Source: an uncultured Pseudohongiella sp.
GTDB taxonomy: Bacteria > Pseudomonadota > Gammaproteobacteria > Pseudomonadales > Pseudohongiellaceae
DNA: 64,000 nucleotides
Direction of reading: 5' to 3'
Assembly (NCBI GenBank): GCA_951812965.1
Contig: OX638341.1
Coordinates: 1,718,438 to 1,782,437 of the forward strand
Below are positions 61,905 to 64,000 of the stretch, piece by piece. The notes under the pieces were generated by a model. It searched no databases and had not been told where the DNA came from. It worked only from the letters and a program-made list of their open reading frames with translations. Position 1 is the first letter of the stretch; every line of letters starts with the position of its first letter. Both the position numbers and the translations under genes were made by a program.

Positions 61905-61965
61905 GCAGCGAAAACTGGGGATTTTTACTTCGGCGCTTTTGGGGAGTATTACTGCGGTACTGACA
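61905..61965 (-). repeat. IS21-like terminal sequence, second copy
   Basis: This stretch is nearly identical to 56616-56676 and lies in the same orientation. The istA start is not present beside it here, so it is a solo end or the edge of a deleted element. An ISNCY-type fragment follows immediately. Confidence 0.7.
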
Positions 61966-61967
61966 CG

Positions 61968-62270
61968 GGAGACATACCTGCCGGCTTTCAACGCGGAGTT
62001 CGCGCGGCCGCCGCGGGAGGAAGGGTCCGCCTTCGTGGCCTGTGGCAACGCCGAGCGGCTGGACGAGATCCTGTGCGAGCACCATGAGCGGGTCGTCGGG
62101 CACGACAACTGCGTACACTTTCGTCGCAAGGTGCTGCAGATTCCGTCGGATCGGTACCGTTGTCACTATGTGAAGGCGACGGTCAAGGTCTTGCAGTATC
62201 CAGATGGGTGAGTCGCGATCCGCCACGGTCCGCGCGAACTGGCGCGATACGACTCCCAAGGGAAACTATT
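61968..62270 (+). pseudogene. ISNCY-type integrase transposase, C-terminal remnant
   Basis: Translates as YLPAFNAEFARPPREEGSAF, HHERVVGHDNCVHFRRKVLQ, RYRCHYVKATVKVLQYPDG, stop, then VAIRHGPRELARYDSQGK. This resembles the C-terminal beta-barrel region of integrase-core transposases with a HTH (ISNCY). The in-frame TGA at 62208-62210 and missing N-terminus show it is dead. Confidence 0.65.
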
Positions 62271-62551
62271 GACGGAGAATTTACGGACCGCCGCGTAGGA
62301 TCGCGGCGGCGGCCGGCGTCTTGGGGGCCTTTCCGGGCTACGCCCTCCAAGGCCTCCCAGACGCTAAAAACAAACCGGACAGATCATTTGCTACAGAACC
62401 GGACATTTCTATTTGCTCTTAACAGCCTGATCAAAATACACAGTCGGTTGGTGCCAAGGCAGTCAACGGAGCCGCAAGTTCGGGAAGGAAGCGAAGGAAG
62501 CTTCGGCGGTGGAGCGCGGAATAGAAGGCCCGAATCACGCGGGAGAGTTTC

Positions 62552-62818
62552 ACCTTGAGCGAGTCGGTGACGGCAGTGGCGGCTTGGTATGGGATCGCGC
62601 GCGATCGATTGTCGGCCTGGCGCAGCCAACTGTACTAGGGCAAGCTGGTGGCGCCGTCATCGGTGAAGGCGCTACCCCAGGGGGCGTTCACTGCGGTGGA
62701 GTTGGAACGAGCCCATTCGGCGGTGATCGAGGGCCACCGCGTGACGGTTCGCTTGTAGGGGACGATCGACACGGCCGGGATAGCCTCGATCGCCGTGACG
62801 TTGGCTAAGGTTCGGTGA
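62552..62818 (+). pseudogene. IS66-type tnpA remnant
   Basis: Frame ending TGA at 62816-62818 reads SVTAVAAWYGIARDRLSAWR, SQLY, stop, GKLVAPSSVKALPQ, HRVTVRL, stop, GTIDTAGIASIAVTLAKV. This is the helix-turn-helix and C-terminal pattern of IS66 orf1 with two in-frame stops. It is directly followed by tnpB. Confidence 0.6.
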
Positions 62819-63090
62819 TGGTGTCACCGAATAGTATGCGAATTCTGGTGGCGAGCAAGCCGGTGGATTTTCGCAAGGGCCATGACGGGCTGGCTACGGT
62901 GATTCAGAACGAGCTGGGTCGGGACCCGTATTCGGGGGTAGCCTATGTCTTCAGAACCAAGCGCAGCGACCGCATCAAGGTGCCCTGGTTCGATGGTACC
63001 GGGCGGGTGCTGGCGTGCAAGCGACTTGAGCAAGGGCGGTTTGTCTGGCCTGCGGTTCGCAACGGCGTCATCCTGTCAATGCCGAAGTAA
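62818..63090 (+). pseudogene. IS66-type tnpB, C-terminally truncated or altered
   Basis: A 90-residue frame: MRILVASKPVDFRKGHDGLA, TVIQNELGRDPYSGVAYVFR, KVPWFDGTGRVLACKRLEQG, FVWPAVRNGV. This matches IS66 Orf2 up to its C-terminus, which is cut short (ILSMPK). The large tnpC is missing, so the element is incomplete. Confidence 0.75.
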
Positions 63091-63239
63091 AATTCCTCAC
63101 TGCTGTCCGGTTAAAAACCCGTGAAAAAGTAATATCATGTTTTATTTCAGTATGTTGCGGAAAAAATCGGGTGTCCCTGATTTGAACTTGAATTCGGCAG
63201 AATCGCCTATTGGCAAGCCCTTGGCGTCGAGAGGATCGT

Positions 63240-64000
63240 ATGCACACTGGAACCACTCTGTTTTCCCAGATTATGGATTTTCTTCCATGGAAATCGTTTC
63301 ATCGACTCGTGGCCCGGTACGAAGGCGACCGTCGCGTGCGCACGCTGTCCTGCGCGGAGCATTTCCGCGTGTTGGTCTTCACGCAGTTGACCTACCGCGA
63401 AAGCCTCCGCGACATCGAGGTGGTGCTTTCGGCGCAGTCGGCTAAGCTGTACCACATGGATATTCGTTCCCCCGTCAAGCGTTCCACCTTGGCTGACGCC
63501 AACGAGCGCCGGGAGTGGCGCATCTTCGCCGAGTTCGCGCAGCGGCTGATCGCACAGGTTCGAAAGCTTTACGCCGAAGAGGATTTGGGGCTGGATCTGT
63601 CGAACACGGTATACGCGCTGGATTCGACCACCATCGATCTTTGCCTGTCGCTGTTTCCCTGGGCGCCGTTCTGCGGTTCGAAAGCTGCGGTGAAGATGCA
63701 CACGCTACTCGACCTGCGCGGCAACATTCCGAGCTTCATTCACGTTTCCGATTGCAAGCTGCACGACGTCAACGTGCTCAACCTGCTGATGCCGGAACCG
63801 GCGGCGGTTTATGTGATGGACTGCGCCGACCTCGATTTTGAGAGGCTCTTCGCGCTTCACGAGGTGGGGGCGTTCTTTATAATCCGGGCCAAGTCGAACG
63901 CAGATCTGCGCCGGGTTTACTCGGCGCCGAACGACCGGACGCGGGGAATCGTCTACGACCAGACCGTGGCGCTGTCGGGCTTTTACAGCCGCAAGCGCTA
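63240..64000 (+). CDS. IS4-family transposase, N-terminal part (runs off window)
   Basis: An open frame of 253 residues to the window edge: MHTGTTLFSQIMDFLPWKSF, HRLVARYEGDRRVRTLSCAE, FTQLTYRESLRDIEVVLSA, YALDSTTIDLCLSLFPWAPF (first catalytic Asp), AVYVMDCADLDFERLFALHE (second Asp region, where RGY is usual), AFFIIRAKSNADLRRVY. It resembles IS4-family transposases of the ISPepr1 type. No stop occurs before the edge. The left end of the element is not identified. Confidence 0.85.
   Translation, partial: MHTGTTLFSQIMDFLPWKSFHRLVARYEGDRRVRTLSCAEHFRVLVFTQLTYRESLRDIEVVLSAQSAKLYHMDIRSPVKRSTLADANERREWRIFAEFAQRLIAQVRKLYAEEDLGLDLSNTVYALDSTTIDLCLSLFPWAPFCGSKAAVKMHTLLDLRGNIPSFIHVSDCKLHDVNVLNLLMPEPAAVYVMDCADLDFERLFALHEVGAFFIIRAKSNADLRRVYSAPNDRTRGIVYDQTVALSGFYSRKR

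Larger units (their letters stand above)
59961..62441. mobile_element. Candidate IS21-like composite bounded by direct repeats and inverted ends
   Basis: The 18-base sequence AGCCTGATCAAAATACAC lies at 59961-59978 and again at 62424-62441, both on the + strand. Just inside each copy are inverted, imperfect end sequences with the repeated AGCAAATA/TGTCCGGTT motif (59983-60029, and 62373-62420 on the other strand). Inside are a truncated istA, an orphan gene and other fragments. It looks like a 2.5-kb mobile unit that has gained other insertions. Confidence 0.5.

Overview
The window is chromosomal DNA of a GC-rich Gram-negative bacterium, most likely a proteobacterium (inference). The signs are a TonB-dependent receptor start, an alginate-export-like outer-membrane porin, lipoprotein and Tat signal peptides, and many GST, Rieske and FAD-monooxygenase genes. 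Genes are tightly packed, often with ATGA or GTGA stop/start overlaps.

Region 1 (1-14.4 kb) reads as an aromatic-compound catabolic island. It holds a TonB receptor start, an MFS importer, an acyl-CoA ligase, an MhpA-like flavin monooxygenase, an FAH-type C-C hydrolase, a Rieske oxygenase and a four-gene operon (VOC extradiol-type dioxygenase, phenol-type flavin monooxygenase, LinD/PcpC-like GST, second GST). A cytochrome b561 and an ACMSD-like amidohydrolase follow. Similar TATTTG-N8-CAAATA sequences lie in the promoter gaps of these units and suggest one shared regulator. A 151-bp element made of five consecutive hairpins occurs twice, each time at a convergent junction, and supplies the stop codon of the leftward gene.

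Region 2 (14.4-29.7 kb, all minus strand) has a Liv-type ABC importer with two tandemly duplicated binding proteins, a methyltransferase-like membrane protein, a thiolase, and a UGSC-family gene with an in-frame TGA that I read as selenocysteine. It continues with a thioredoxin-like partner, an SPFH/NfeD pair and a Tat-exported molybdenum hydroxylase pair.

Region 3 (29.9-38.0 kb) is a signalling block: a response regulator fused to a PP2C phosphatase, a periplasmic binding protein, a histidine kinase, a porin, an RsbW-like kinase, a STAS anti-anti-sigma protein and an ammonium transporter. Together they look like a two-component system feeding a partner-switching module.

Region 4 (38-55.3 kb) contains ordinary metabolic and envelope genes: thiolase-like protein, SDR, cytochrome c, ModF-like ABC protein, CBS protein, PQQ-type sugar dehydrogenase, CsaA, ACC deaminase, PhoD phosphatase, GST, MBL hydrolase, penicillin acylase and a Tat-tagged amidohydrolase. 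Nine 41-bp tandem repeats follow the penicillin acylase gene.

Region 5 (55.3-64 kb) is a mobile-element graveyard: an IS1182-like remnant, a truncated group II intron, IS21-like ends, a tyrosine recombinase remnant, a decayed IS3 element with both inverted repeats, and IS481-, ISNCY-, IS66- and IS4-type pieces. A GPH-type sugar transporter and one unrecognised intact gene (60723-61151) sit among them.
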